64,000 bases of DNA. Origin: Mycolicibacterium mageritense (GTDB lineage Bacteria > Actinomycetota > Actinomycetes > Mycobacteriales > Mycobacteriaceae). Below are positions 51,954-60,434 of the stretch, piece after piece. The DNA lies in the NCBI RefSeq assembly GCF_010727475.1, contig NZ_AP022567.1:7440001-7504000 (forward strand), read 5' to 3'. The position numbers and the translations under genes are program-made. The first letter of the stretch is position 1, and each line of letters begins with the position of its first letter. A model generated the notes under the pieces. That model saw only the letters and a list, made by a program, of their open reading frames with translations, had not been told where the DNA came from and did no database searches.

Positions 51954-52601
51954 GTGTCGGTTCCAACACCCAGCACTCCGCCCCTGGCGCAGTGGATCAC
52001 CACCGCCCGTCTCGATAACAGATTCGCGCGCGACCACCACGCCCCGGAGCAGCTGTACCTCTGGTCCATGAACCTGAGCGCCGCGATGATGTACGACCTA
52101 TCCCACTTCGAAGTCATCGTCCGCAATGCTCTTGACCAGGCGATACAGAACAAGACGCGAGGCGATGATCCGTGGTTCGAGGTTCATCTCAAGCGCGACC
52201 CCGACTTCCAGAATGAAGTGTCCGAAGCCGTCAAGACCGCGATCACCCGTGCGCGAAAAGGGAAGCGCACGCGCACACGGGATGATGTGGTGGCCGCCTT
52301 CCCCTTCGGCTTCTGGGCGAACCTCCTCAGACCCAAGAACGAAGCCGAGATCTGGGGGCGCGTCAAGTCCGTCGTCCGGACACCCCAAGGGGCGAAGAAG
52401 GAGCGAGCTCCCTTCTTCGAAGCACTCCACGACCTGACGCAGATCCGGAACGACTGTGCGCACTGCCGAATCGCCTCGACTCACGACGCCGTCGCGATGC
52501 AAAGACACATGACCGCGGTCGAGCCGCTGCTGCCGGAGGGTTCGTTCGAGTGGATGCGGCAGAGGTGGAAGACTCCGGCTGTGCTGGAGGCCAGGCCGTG
52601 A
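51954..52601 (+). CDS. Abi-like HEPN protein
   Basis: 215 aa of the Abi_2 (AbiD/F-like) type. LWSMNLSAAMMYDLSHFEVI VRNALDQAI near the N-terminus and FFEALHDLTQIRNDCAHCRI near residue 170 are the two conserved blocks; RNDCAH is the HEPN Rx4H motif. Abi proteins abort phage infection, and HEPN members usually do so by cutting RNA. GTG 51954. A probable sRNA/terminator region and another HEPN gene follow. Confidence 0.82.
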   Translation: MSVPTPSTPPLAQWITTARLDNRFARDHHAPEQLYLWSMNLSAAMMYDLSHFEVIVRNALDQAIQNKTRGDDPWFEVHLKRDPDFQNEVSEAVKTAITRARKGKRTRTRDDVVAAFPFGFWANLLRPKNEAEIWGRVKSVVRTPQGAKKERAPFFEALHDLTQIRNDCAHCRIASTHDAVAMQRHMTAVEPLLPEGSFEWMRQRWKTPAVLEARP

Positions 52602-52639
52602 GCTGCAGCTTTCCCAAAAGTGGTAACGGGTGGTAGCAT

Positions 52640-52773
52640 CGGTGCTCGTCAGGTCGGACCCCGATAAAGACGTAGGAGTTAGTCCCTCCTCGGTACATCA
52701 CCCAGACCTGAAAGAAGTACCCAGGACCGCAAACTGTACAAGAACCCCGCGCCGATCGGCGCGGGGTTCTTTG
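52640..52773 (+). ncRNA. Candidate small RNA ending in a strong terminator
   Basis: Between the Abi-like and TIGR02391 genes lie 293 bp with no convincing gene. A TAGCAT box near 52635, several complementary short segments (GTAGGAG/CTCCTC near 52671-52690) and the intrinsic terminator at 52741-52773 fit a transcript of roughly 120 nt. It could also simply be a long 3' UTR of the Abi-like gene. Confidence 0.3.
52741..52773 (+). terminator. Intrinsic terminator (perfect 15-bp arms) followed by a T run
   Basis: AGAACCCCGCGCCGA is immediately followed by its exact complement and TTT. It lies 139 bp after the Abi-like gene and 121 bp before the TIGR02391 gene. Confidence 0.85.
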
Positions 52774-52894
52774 CTGTCCGGGGTACAGCCGGTCATCGCC
52801 CCGCGGGGCACGACGGACAGCAACCGACTTCACCGGGGACGTCCACACCGCGGCAGGGCACCGCGTTGTCGGCACCGATCGCTAACCTGCTGCG

Positions 52895-53704
52895 ATGGCA
52901 GCCAGCACCATCGCACCGTTCGGCCACGGCTCGATCGAGAACATCGCCAGGATCATCGGAGAGCTGTACACCGGCCCCGAGCTGACACGGATCCTTGCGT
53001 CGGTGGGGATGCCGGACCCACTCGGCGAAGGCCAGACGAAGTGGAAACGCCTCGCCGCAAGCATGCAGGAGAAGCAGTTCTCGCAGCGGGACGGCCGGCC
53101 GATCCTCGCCGTCATTACCGCGGCGATGAAGCCCGACACGATCTGGGACCGCCAGGCCAAAGCCGCGGTGGCCCGCGACGAGTTGACCCAGGTGCTGTCA
53201 CTGTCGGGCTACCGAGTGCGCGAGGACGGGCGCATCGGCTCCGCCACGAAGGCGGCCACAGCCTCGGAAGCGTCCGCCCGCAGCGAGCGTCTACGTACCC
53301 TCCTGACCGAACGCGGCGCGCACCCCGAGGTGATCCGCCACTGCCGTCCCGAACTGCTCAAGGTCGACTTCTACGAGGCCGTATTCGAGGCCGTCAAGGG
53401 ACTTGGAGCACGGCTGCGGGAGAAGTCGAAGCTGGATCAGGACGGCCGCCCGCTGGTGCAGGCCACGTTGCAGGGAAAGTCGCCGCGCATCCTCCTCACC
53501 CCGTGCACCACCGACACCGAGCGCAACGAACAGGCCGGCGTCGCTCTACTCGCCGAAGGTGTCTTCGCCGCGTTCCGGAACCCCGCTGCCCACGAACCGA
53601 AACTGGACTGGCAGATGTCCGAGCAGGACGCGCTCGACGTGCTGGGAACCCTGTCGATGATCCACCGGCGGCTCGACGGAGCCCGCTTGAACGAGGGGCG
53701 GTAA
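52895..53704 (+). CDS. TIGR02391-family (Ymh) HEPN protein
   Basis: 269 aa. The C-terminal 120 residues match the family: VDFYEAVFEAVKGLGARLRE, SPRILLTPCTTDTERNEQAG, AEGVFAAFRNPAAHEPKLDW, with RNPAAH as the HEPN Rx4H motif. Such proteins occur in defence islands and on phages. ATG 52895. The PLD-like gene starts 8 bp after its stop, so the two are probably one operon. Confidence 0.82.
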   Translation: MAASTIAPFGHGSIENIARIIGELYTGPELTRILASVGMPDPLGEGQTKWKRLAASMQEKQFSQRDGRPILAVITAAMKPDTIWDRQAKAAVARDELTQVLSLSGYRVREDGRIGSATKAATASEASARSERLRTLLTERGAHPEVIRHCRPELLKVDFYEAVFEAVKGLGARLREKSKLDQDGRPLVQATLQGKSPRILLTPCTTDTERNEQAGVALLAEGVFAAFRNPAAHEPKLDWQMSEQDALDVLGTLSMIHRRLDGARLNEGR

Positions 53705-53712
53705 CCCGAGTT

Positions 53713-54663
53713 ATGGACATCTTGAACGAGACTCAACGTCGCCTTCTCACCTACATCTACGCCGTCAACAGCGGAGGGTATTCGCCGACGCCGGAGGAGG
53801 TCACGGAGTGGGTGCTGCGGCCTGATCCAATCCGCGGCAAGGTGACGCGCCGGGTCGTCAAGTCACCGAGTGCAGCCGCTGCGCTGGGCGCACTACCGAA
53901 CATCTCAGAGTCCCCCGCTGTGAAGAAGATGATGGAATCGCTGAACCAGGACTTGGCGAAGTCGATGCAGCCGTTCATGGAGCACCTGCGCGCGACGCAA
54001 CCGAGGATCGACTTCGCGACACTGTTCCCCGCTGAGCGGGTGATCGAGGAGCGCGAACCGGACGAGACCTTGATCGAACAGGCGCAGCGGCTCCGATGGA
54101 TCGAGCCGTCGGCCACGGGAGCCGGTCTGGTCCTCTCCGGTCTCGGCCGTGCACTTCTGCCCAATGATGCCGACCTGACCACCGCCTCGGAGATCACGGT
54201 GCTCGACGGTAACGATCCACTTGCGTGGGGTGCCCTCGTAGCGACCATCGCTGATGCCGGCGCGTGCGTCATCGTCGATCCCTACTTGAAGCCGGAGCAG
54301 TTCCTCGAGATCGCGAAGTTCACCGGCACCACCCGCGTCGTCCTGCGCCGCCCCAACAGTGCGAATGGACTGATCCCATGGCAGATGTACCAGGCGCTCC
54401 CGGATGTGGAAGTTGAAGTGCGCGTGGCCGATCCACGACTTCTGCATGACCGCTACATCGTGGGTGAGACAGCGGTGTACCAGCTCGGCTGCTCATTCAA
54501 CGGAGCCGGGCGCAAACCCACCACGTTGGTTCCGCTCACCGGACCGGTCGCCGACTTCGCCCGCAATCACGTCGCGGAACTGTGGGATTCAGCCGAGCCA
54601 GTGGGCGATCCGCCCCTCGAGGAGGAACCCGAACCCGACGACACGGCGCCGTCGGACGAGTAG
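53713..54663 (+). CDS. Protein with C-terminal PLD-like domain, partner of the TIGR02391 gene
   Basis: 316 aa. Residues 1 to about 170 are helical and unrecognised. Residues from about 175 form a phospholipase D-like domain: ITVLDGNDPLAWGALVATIA, ACVIVDPYLKPEQFLEIAKF, and LLHDRYIVGETAVYQLGCSF NGAG, where HDR is the variant HKD motif common in defence proteins. ATG 53713 lies 8 nt after the previous stop. A nuclease effector paired with the HEPN protein is plausible but inferred. Confidence 0.7.
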   Translation: MDILNETQRRLLTYIYAVNSGGYSPTPEEVTEWVLRPDPIRGKVTRRVVKSPSAAAALGALPNISESPAVKKMMESLNQDLAKSMQPFMEHLRATQPRIDFATLFPAERVIEEREPDETLIEQAQRLRWIEPSATGAGLVLSGLGRALLPNDADLTTASEITVLDGNDPLAWGALVATIADAGACVIVDPYLKPEQFLEIAKFTGTTRVVLRRPNSANGLIPWQMYQALPDVEVEVRVADPRLLHDRYIVGETAVYQLGCSFNGAGRKPTTLVPLTGPVADFARNHVAELWDSAEPVGDPPLEEEPEPDDTAPSDE

Positions 54664-54694
54664 CACCGGTCAGCTTGCGGGATCTGATCAAAAC

Positions 54695-54883
54695 CTATGC
54701 GGACCAGTCACCCGGCGGTGCCACGGTCCGGTCCCGATGCGCCGCCCACGTGCTCATCCACACCTGATCCACAGATCCGTTGTCCAGCAACGCGTCTCCG
54801 AGATCAGCTGCGGTCAGTGTCTTCGGCATGTCACGCATCAGCGCGACGACAGTCGTGGCAGCTGAATACGTCATGCGCCACAC
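54695..54883 (-). pseudogene. Short copy of the DprA-like N-terminus
   Basis: 62 aa from ATG 54883: MTYSAATTVVALMRDMPKTL TAADLGDALLDNGSVDQVWM then a stop. It matches the first 40 residues of the fragment at 51532-51828 at protein and nucleotide level. Both copies sit just beside a defence gene, one before the Abi-like gene and one after the PLD-like gene. Confidence 0.5.
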
Positions 54884-54960
54884 CTCCGCTGCGCAAGCGT
54901 AGGGGTGACCTCCGACCGGTTCCGATCATCGACCTTCCCGGAACACGCAGTGGCGCGCGG

Positions 54961-57900
54961 CTACCGGTAACTGGGCTCGGTGTCGACCTTGAGCCACTTC
55001 GCCGATCTGGCGACGCTGAGGAGCGAAGGCTGCGGTGTCGGCGCATAGCGAGGTACCGGACCGCGGCGCCTGTCCTCGGTCGGCCCCGACACGCGGAGTT
55101 TGTTCAGCGCAGCCAGGTCGACGTCGGCAGTGTCGCCCGTCACAGGGCGCTTCGTCAGCCAACCGAACCGCGCGATCTGCCCCGCCGCCCGCAGGACCGT
55201 CCGCCGCCGCTCCCCCGGAAGCTGTGCCAGAACCTCAGTCAGTTCGGGCAGCAGCTGGGATACGACCCCGCCAGACGCGGTGGACCACAGAGCCAATGCC
55301 CACTCCGCTCGGGTTCGATCGTCGTCGGCGCCTTCCAACTGCTCACGCCACCAGCCGGCGTTGCTGCTGTTGGCGCGGGCCTGGGCAAGGAGTTCCGATG
55401 GGTGGCTTGCGCTTCCGAACGCAGTGGCACCAGCGCGCTTCGTGTACGCGAGCCGGAACGGTGACGCGGCGGCGATGATCGCGATCTCGGAGGCGAGCCA
55501 GCAGGGCCCGGCGTGCTCGTACAGCGCAGACGCCGTGTTCGCCCACGGGAACGTGCTGCCCTTGTGCCCGCTCTTGAACGCGCGCTGCTTGCCGATGGAC
55601 TCGTAGGGCGATCCGGACATCCTGAGCTGGCTGATCGCTTCGGTCCGTCGCCGCCTGGTTCGGTCATTGCCCGCCACGAATCCGGTCTCCGAGTTCGTGA
55701 GGAAGTCGCCGGGGGCCAATGTGACCGCGACCTGTGCGGGCATGGAGCGAGTCGACGTGACGCGGGGGCACTCGCCGCCCAGCACGGCTTCGAGCAGTGC
55801 TGTCTCCAGCGCGCTTCCGGGCTCCGCGGCGAGGCCCGTGCTGAGGAAGAGTTCTGCCGCACCATCGGTCAGGTCCATGTCCTCGAACGACGCGGTGATC
55901 CCGGCGCCGGCCTCGTACCAGGCCCCGATCGTGAGCCACGCGTTCTGATCGACGGTGCCCACGGCCCCGGTGAGCTGCTCATACCACCACGCTGCGAAAG
56001 CGCCACGTTTGTTCAACAGCTCACGGACCACCCGCACCCGCCTCCGGTTCGCCCTGTCCGTCGGATCGTTGCGGATCAGGGACGTCAGGCGCACCCATGT
56101 GGGATCGGCGCCGTCCGCCGCTGGGAGATCCGGCAACTCGGGCAGCGCCACGATGTCGCGACGGTCGAGCGCGGCGAGCAGGATCGAGATCCCCGCGTCC
56201 GAACAGAGTGCGGTCAGAACCTTCCGGCCTTCGTAGGGGCGGCGCTGGAACACACCGTCGGTGAGCAGTGCCCACGCGGCCAAGAACGAGGCGGGCGACG
56301 TGTTCTGCGACAGCTCGGCCTCGATCCCGGCGGTCAGCGGGTAGATGCTGTTGCCCTTCGCGTTGCCCCCGTAGAACCTGGCGGTATTGAGCCAGTACGG
56401 GCGACGCAGCAGCTCCCTGAGCACCGTGGCGTTGTCGAGATCGGGGTTGTCCTCGCCGGCGTAGTGGAAGAGGAACCGCGCGGCGAAGTACTCCCGCAGC
56501 GAGAGGACCTCGAACTCGTAGGTGCCGTCGATCTTGCTGGTCAACGCCCAGAGTCGGTCGCTGGCCCCTTCGAAGAGCTGGTCGACGACCGACTCGCGGT
56601 TTCCGTATGTCCGCTGGAAGTGGCGCATCGCCGCCTTGAGCTCGTCGACGGTCATGCGGCCGTTGATCTGCGACTCCTCGGTTTTCGCGTGGAGGTACCA
56701 GCCGAGGAACGGGATGATCTCGAGGAGCTCTTCCTTGTGGTCGCGGACTGCCTTGGGGTGCTTATTCGCCTCGCGGGCGAGCAGAAGATCCACGTACTTG
56801 TCGTAGAGGTCGGTCCGCTGGGTGGGCGTCGCGGCTCCCTGCTGGTGCAGCAGGTCCAGCAGGATCGTCAGCTGCATCGGGTTGCCGGCGAGCTCATGGA
56901 TGTACGGCTCGCGGCTCTTCTCGTTGAAGCTCTTGCGCAGCGCTCGACCGTCCGTGCTGTGGATCCCTCGGACCGCACACCACTTGCGCAGGTAGTCGGC
57001 CCGCTGCTCGCCCGTGAGCTGGTTGAGGGTGACGATCTCGAACAGATCCGGCGACGGCTCCGGCAGTTCCCCCGCGCTGGGACGGGTCGTGACGACGACC
57101 TTGGGCGGGTCGGTGTACGCCTTGCCGCGGCCGACGAACTTGTCGATCGCTTTGACCACCCGGTCGCGAACCGTGGCACTACCAACCTCGTCGAGTCCGT
57201 CGAGGACGACGAGACTGGGAACCCGTTCGAAGATGTCCTGCACCGTCTTCGCGTCGACGCCGACTCCGCCGCTCTCATGCGTCATCAAGTCCGCGAGGAA
57301 GCACTCGATAGTCGCCTGTTCGCCCTTGCGCGACTTCACCTTCCGTTTCCGGTCGTCGGACTGGTCCCAGACGTCGCTCCCGGCGAGCCAGAGCGCGTAG
57401 TCGCTCAGGTCCAGCCGAATCGGGAACCGCGGCCGACCCAGCTCGGGTAGTGAGTCCGGGCGGTCCGACTCCGGGATAAAGGCGGCACGATGCGCCTGGC
57501 AGACGTACTGGCTCAGGGTCGACTTCCCCTGCCCCGGAGCGCCGCGGACCAACGTGAACGGCGCGGGGGCGCGGAGCAGATAGGTGGCAGCCCCGCCGAG
57601 AGTGTCCGGCACGTGCGGTCTCATGCGACCGTTCGACGGCGTGTGAACCCGGTCGGCGGTGACGTCGACGAAGAGGTCAACCACCTGCTCACGGTCCACG
57701 TCGGACTGGCTGAACTTGACGCGCCGGTCGTCTTCCCATTGCGCAGCCGCAACCTTGCGGATCAGGTCACGGTGGGCCTTGTCCTTGCCTCCTCCGACCT
57801 GCTCGGCGACGAGGTACCGGACGAGGTCCCATCCAGCCAACATGTCGGCGTAGGCCCACTTCGTCTCGGTCGGCGCGTTGTCCACCCATGGATCCAGCGC

Positions 57901-58320
57901 CTCGCGCCAGATCGGGGTCATCTGGTCGAAACCGAAGTTCTTCGCGTGCTCTTCGAGCTTCTTGTTCAGCCGGTCGAACGTGCCGGACTCCGGCTTGGCG
58001 GTGCTGCCGACGTTGGTGACCAGGACGTAGTTGCGCACACCCTGCTCGGCGAGGCGACGCAGGCTCGCCTCCTCCGACTTCACGACGCTATCCAGCCAAC
58101 TGACGGGATCCTTCTCCTTCCCGTTCACCGACCACTTGACCTGGTAGACCATCACCTTCGAGGCGTCCAGCTTGCGCAGACCGTCACGGCCTCCGTCGGC
58201 CTGCCGCAGCGCCATCGGAATGTAGTTCGGGAACTGGTTCGCCAGCAGCGCGCTGACGAGCTGTTGGAAGTCGTGGTCGCCCAGGCGCTCGTAGAGGTAC
58301 CGATGTCGACTCTCGGGCAC
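54961..58320 (-). CDS. Nuclease-NACHT STAND protein (Avs-like)
   Basis: 1119 aa. The N-terminal domain is a PD-(D/E)XK nuclease of the Mrr/Cap4 type: DHDFQQLVSALLANQF, RQADGGRDGLRKL (metal Asp46), MVYQVKWSVNG (Q60-X-K62). The NACHT module follows: Walker A FTLVRGAPGQGKSTLSQYV at about 256-274, Walker B VPSLVVLDGLDEV, and typical NACHT segments (PKVVVTTRPSAGELPEP, YIHELAGNPMQLTILLDLLH). The rest is helical with REYFAARFLFHY, then a long C-terminal domain without clear repeats, probably the sensor. Avs proteins with this layout recognise phage proteins and then cut DNA. GTG 58320 has a GGGAG ribosome-binding site. Confidence 0.85.
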   Translation of the reverse strand: MPESRHRYLYERLGDHDFQQLVSALLANQFPNYIPMALRQADGGRDGLRKLDASKVMVYQVKWSVNGKEKDPVSWLDSVVKSEEASLRRLAEQGVRNYVLVTNVGSTAKPESGTFDRLNKKLEEHAKNFGFDQMTPIWREALDPWVDNAPTETKWAYADMLAGWDLVRYLVAEQVGGGKDKAHRDLIRKVAAAQWEDDRRVKFSQSDVDREQVVDLFVDVTADRVHTPSNGRMRPHVPDTLGGAATYLLRAPAPFTLVRGAPGQGKSTLSQYVCQAHRAAFIPESDRPDSLPELGRPRFPIRLDLSDYALWLAGSDVWDQSDDRKRKVKSRKGEQATIECFLADLMTHESGGVGVDAKTVQDIFERVPSLVVLDGLDEVGSATVRDRVVKAIDKFVGRGKAYTDPPKVVVTTRPSAGELPEPSPDLFEIVTLNQLTGEQRADYLRKWCAVRGIHSTDGRALRKSFNEKSREPYIHELAGNPMQLTILLDLLHQQGAATPTQRTDLYDKYVDLLLAREANKHPKAVRDHKEELLEIIPFLGWYLHAKTEESQINGRMTVDELKAAMRHFQRTYGNRESVVDQLFEGASDRLWALTSKIDGTYEFEVLSLREYFAARFLFHYAGEDNPDLDNATVLRELLRRPYWLNTARFYGGNAKGNSIYPLTAGIEAELSQNTSPASFLAAWALLTDGVFQRRPYEGRKVLTALCSDAGISILLAALDRRDIVALPELPDLPAADGADPTWVRLTSLIRNDPTDRANRRRVRVVRELLNKRGAFAAWWYEQLTGAVGTVDQNAWLTIGAWYEAGAGITASFEDMDLTDGAAELFLSTGLAAEPGSALETALLEAVLGGECPRVTSTRSMPAQVAVTLAPGDFLTNSETGFVAGNDRTRRRRTEAISQLRMSGSPYESIGKQRAFKSGHKGSTFPWANTASALYEHAGPCWLASEIAIIAAASPFRLAYTKRAGATAFGSASHPSELLAQARANSSNAGWWREQLEGADDDRTRAEWALALWSTASGGVVSQLLPELTEVLAQLPGERRRTVLRAAGQIARFGWLTKRPVTGDTADVDLAALNKLRVSGPTEDRRRGPVPRYAPTPQPSLLSVARSAKWLKVDTEPSYR

Positions 58321-58450
58321 GGACGGACTCCCTCACTTCCAACCCGAGCGCGTTGCGGGTGACGCCGGGATCTCGAATGCTGCTGATCCATTCAACCCGC
58401 CGCCGCCGACGGGATCGCGCACCTGCCGCACCGTGCCGCAGGTGGCGCAG

Positions 58451-58747
58451 TCACTCCTGCCACTCTCCCGCGTTCCACTCGCGAACCTGACCGCGCAACT
58501 CGGCACGCACCGCCGCGCGGCGTACTTCCGGGCGCGAGTGCCAGTGGCACATCGAGCATGAGCACCAGTTGTGGCCGGTGTAGGTCCACTCCCATCGGCA
58601 GCGGCCAGGACCGGCGGTCCAGCCGGCTTCGAGATCGGGAAGGGAGCAGAGCGCGGGATCGCCGGCGCAGAGGTGCACTGCGTGGTGGGCGACCTCACCG
58701 CGGAGCATGCGGACGGCGAAGGGGGCGTGAGCATCGGTACGGGACAC
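58451..58747 (-). CDS. Small Cys/Trp-rich island protein
   Basis: 98 aa from GTG 58747: VSRTDAHAPFAVRMLRGEVA ... RCRWEWTYTGHNWCSCSMCH WHS ... VREWNAGEWQE. The CSCSMCHWH cluster probably binds metal. I recognise this as a small protein recurring in actinobacterial mobile elements, without known function. It lies 130 bp upstream of the nuclease-NACHT gene. Confidence 0.65.
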   Translation of the reverse strand: MSRTDAHAPFAVRMLRGEVAHHAVHLCAGDPALCSLPDLEAGWTAGPGRCRWEWTYTGHNWCSCSMCHWHSRPEVRRAAVRAELRGQVREWNAGEWQE

Positions 58748-58768
58748 GGCGGATCCTCGGAACGGGGC

Positions 58769-58807
58769 AGCCCCACCCGAATCCGCAATCGCCGCGGGGG
58801 TGGGGCT
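58769..58807 (-). terminator. Terminator-like hairpin
   Basis: AGCCCCACCC pairs with GGGTGGGGCT across a 19-nt loop. It separates the nuclease/membrane-peptide unit (59694-58895) from the small Cys-rich gene, all on the minus strand. Confidence 0.55.
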
Positions 58808-58894
58808 ACAGCGGGTTCCGAAGACCGCCGGCCGAACTAGCTCGCATGGATCGGGAGGCTAGTCGGCGGGGGTGACACCGCTGAGGCGAACGGT

Positions 58895-59062
58895 TCACCG
58901 CGACCAACCGCGCACGAAGCGATTGCCGATCTGCAGCGTCACCATGACGCCGTACGCGGCCCACAACCACCACGGAACGCCGAGCACCACGAACGTGGCT
59001 CCGGTACCGGCGGTGGCGACCAGGTCATAGTTGCGTCGCAGAAGATCCATCGAGGTGATCAT
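58895..59062 (-). CDS. 55-aa membrane protein coupled to the PD-(D/E)XK nuclease gene
   Basis: ATG 59062 (or 59050) to TGA 58895-58897 encodes MITSMDLLRRNYDLVATAGT ... FVVLGVPWWLWAAYGVM ... RFVRGWSR, with one clear hydrophobic helix and positive residues at both ends. GAGGG lies in the 5-nt gap after the nuclease stop. Its close coupling suggests a joint role (anchor, immunity or holin-like), which is inference. Confidence 0.55.
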   Translation of the reverse strand: MITSMDLLRRNYDLVATAGTGATFVVLGVPWWLWAAYGVMVTLQIGNRFVRGWSR

Positions 59063-59067
59063 CCCTC

Positions 59068-59694
59068 TCACGTCGGTGATGCGGTGGGAGACTGGGCAAT
59101 TCGCCAGCTCCGCCGACAGACCGCATCAAGAGCCGTCCCCGATCTGCCCGTGTCCCTCGAGTGCGTGGTACCCGCGGACGCCGTGAAGCCCGCGTTCCAG
59201 TCGCCCCACTCGAACTGGAAGTCGTCGCCGACGAACATCACAGCCTGCATGGTACGTCGGCGAGCCGAATCGATGGCCACCGCGAACACCTCACTTACCA
59301 ACGCCGTATCCCACTGCGCCTCAACCCCGACCACCACGCGGTCGGCTTGCGGGCGAGCTTGGCCGACCCTGATCAGCAGCTGCCGCGGATCCAGACCTGT
59401 GTAGGTCTTGAACTCCACCAGCAGCCCGCTCACGGCGGCGTCGGGTGAGCGCAGACCGGCGAGCGGCCGCGACGGCAGGGCGATGACGTTGTGTCCTTGG
59501 CGCGCGAGGCAACGCGCGATCCAGTGCTCCTGGTGGTCGAACGTCGCCAGGGATTCGTCGACGTAGCCGGTGTGTCCACCCGTCCAGGAGTCCTTCTCGT
59601 GCACGGCAAGGGCGTCGGTGAGCGCGTCCTGATCGCCGCCGGCGACCCACGCCGCGACGTCGCGCGCGCGGGGACTCTGGGCGATCCGAAGCAC
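59068..59694 (-). CDS. PD-(D/E)XK nuclease-like protein
   Basis: 208 aa from GTG 59694, placed so as not to overlap the divergent glycosylase gene. The core is EHWIARCLARQGHNVIALPS then SPDAAVSGLLVEFKTYTGLD, the Asp/Glu-X-Lys signature of restriction-like and polymorphic-toxin nucleases (CdiA-CT/WapA type). QADRVVVGVEAQW and VMFVGDDFQFEWGDW follow. A secretion domain is absent, so it is a stand-alone intracellular nuclease. The 55-aa membrane protein follows by 5 nt. Confidence 0.65.
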   Translation of the reverse strand: MLRIAQSPRARDVAAWVAGGDQDALTDALAVHEKDSWTGGHTGYVDESLATFDHQEHWIARCLARQGHNVIALPSRPLAGLRSPDAAVSGLLVEFKTYTGLDPRQLLIRVGQARPQADRVVVGVEAQWDTALVSEVFAVAIDSARRRTMQAVMFVGDDFQFEWGDWNAGFTASAGTTHSRDTGRSGTALDAVCRRSWRIAQSPTASPT

Positions 59695-59794
59695 GGAGCG
59701 ATCCTGGCATCGGGGTACGACAACCGACGGTGCTCGGACTGCGGGAGCCACGATTCGCCGCGGCCGTGTCGGCACGCCGTGCGACGATCGCGCG

Positions 59795-60385
59795 ATGGCG
59801 ACGGACACGAGGCGGCGGCAGCTGGACCTCATCGCGGACCGGATCAGAAAGTGCCGGGAGTGCCCGGGGATGAACGAGCCCGGAGTCACGGCGTCGGCGC
59901 GCGGGTTCGGATCGGCGCACTCCCCCGTGGCCATCGTCGGACAGAGCCTGTGCCGCAAGTGCATGGAGTCGGGCATCCCGTTCACCGGCGGCAGCGGGAA
60001 GTACATCGACGCCGCCCTGGAGATCGCCGATCTCAAGAAGGACGAGCTGTTCATCACGAACGTCGTGCACTGCCACCCGCCCAACGACCGGACCTCGGAG
60101 CGGTACGAGATCGACAACTGCAAGCACTTCCTCCACGACGAACTGGATGTCGTGCAGCCGCGGCTGATCATCGGCCTCGGAGAGGACGCGGAGAAGGTGC
60201 TGACAGCGCGGTACCCCGACGGCCGGCAACTCACCTGGCCGTTCGTCAAGCCGCGGACCGTCAAGCCCGGCGTGACCTACCTGCTGTTCCCGGAGCATCC
60301 CGGTTCGCTGCGGTTCAAGAAGACCGCCGACCGCGCCTACTACTCCCCCACGCTCGCCCGCGCGATCACGTGGGGATTCGGCTAA
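59795..60385 (+). CDS. Uracil-DNA glycosylase superfamily protein (family 4-like)
   Basis: 196 aa. IRKCRECPGMNEPG and GQSLCRKCMESG could hold an iron-sulfur cluster; LFITNVVHCHPPNDR is the family NxxxCxPP-like block and LLFPEHPGSLRFK the late His motif. The PVAIVGQSLC stretch replaces the usual active-site AEAPG, so base-excision activity is uncertain. Divergent from the nuclease gene by 100 bp. Glycosylase-fold proteins in islands can target modified phage DNA (inference). Confidence 0.75.
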   Translation: MATDTRRRQLDLIADRIRKCRECPGMNEPGVTASARGFGSAHSPVAIVGQSLCRKCMESGIPFTGGSGKYIDAALEIADLKKDELFITNVVHCHPPNDRTSERYEIDNCKHFLHDELDVVQPRLIIGLGEDAEKVLTARYPDGRQLTWPFVKPRTVKPGVTYLLFPEHPGSLRFKKTADRAYYSPTLARAITWGFG

Positions 60386-60434
60386 CCAGTTGTGCCCGTG
60401 ATTGCCCTACGCGCTCTCGCAGCCTCGATCGGAC

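Noticed and set aside
52630..53712. N-terminal extension of the PLD-like frame
   Set aside because: Overlaps the TIGR02391 HEPN gene in another frame and looks non-coding.
55513..57450. 645-aa plus-strand open frame
   Set aside because: Antisense to the nuclease-NACHT gene, whose motifs are unmistakable.
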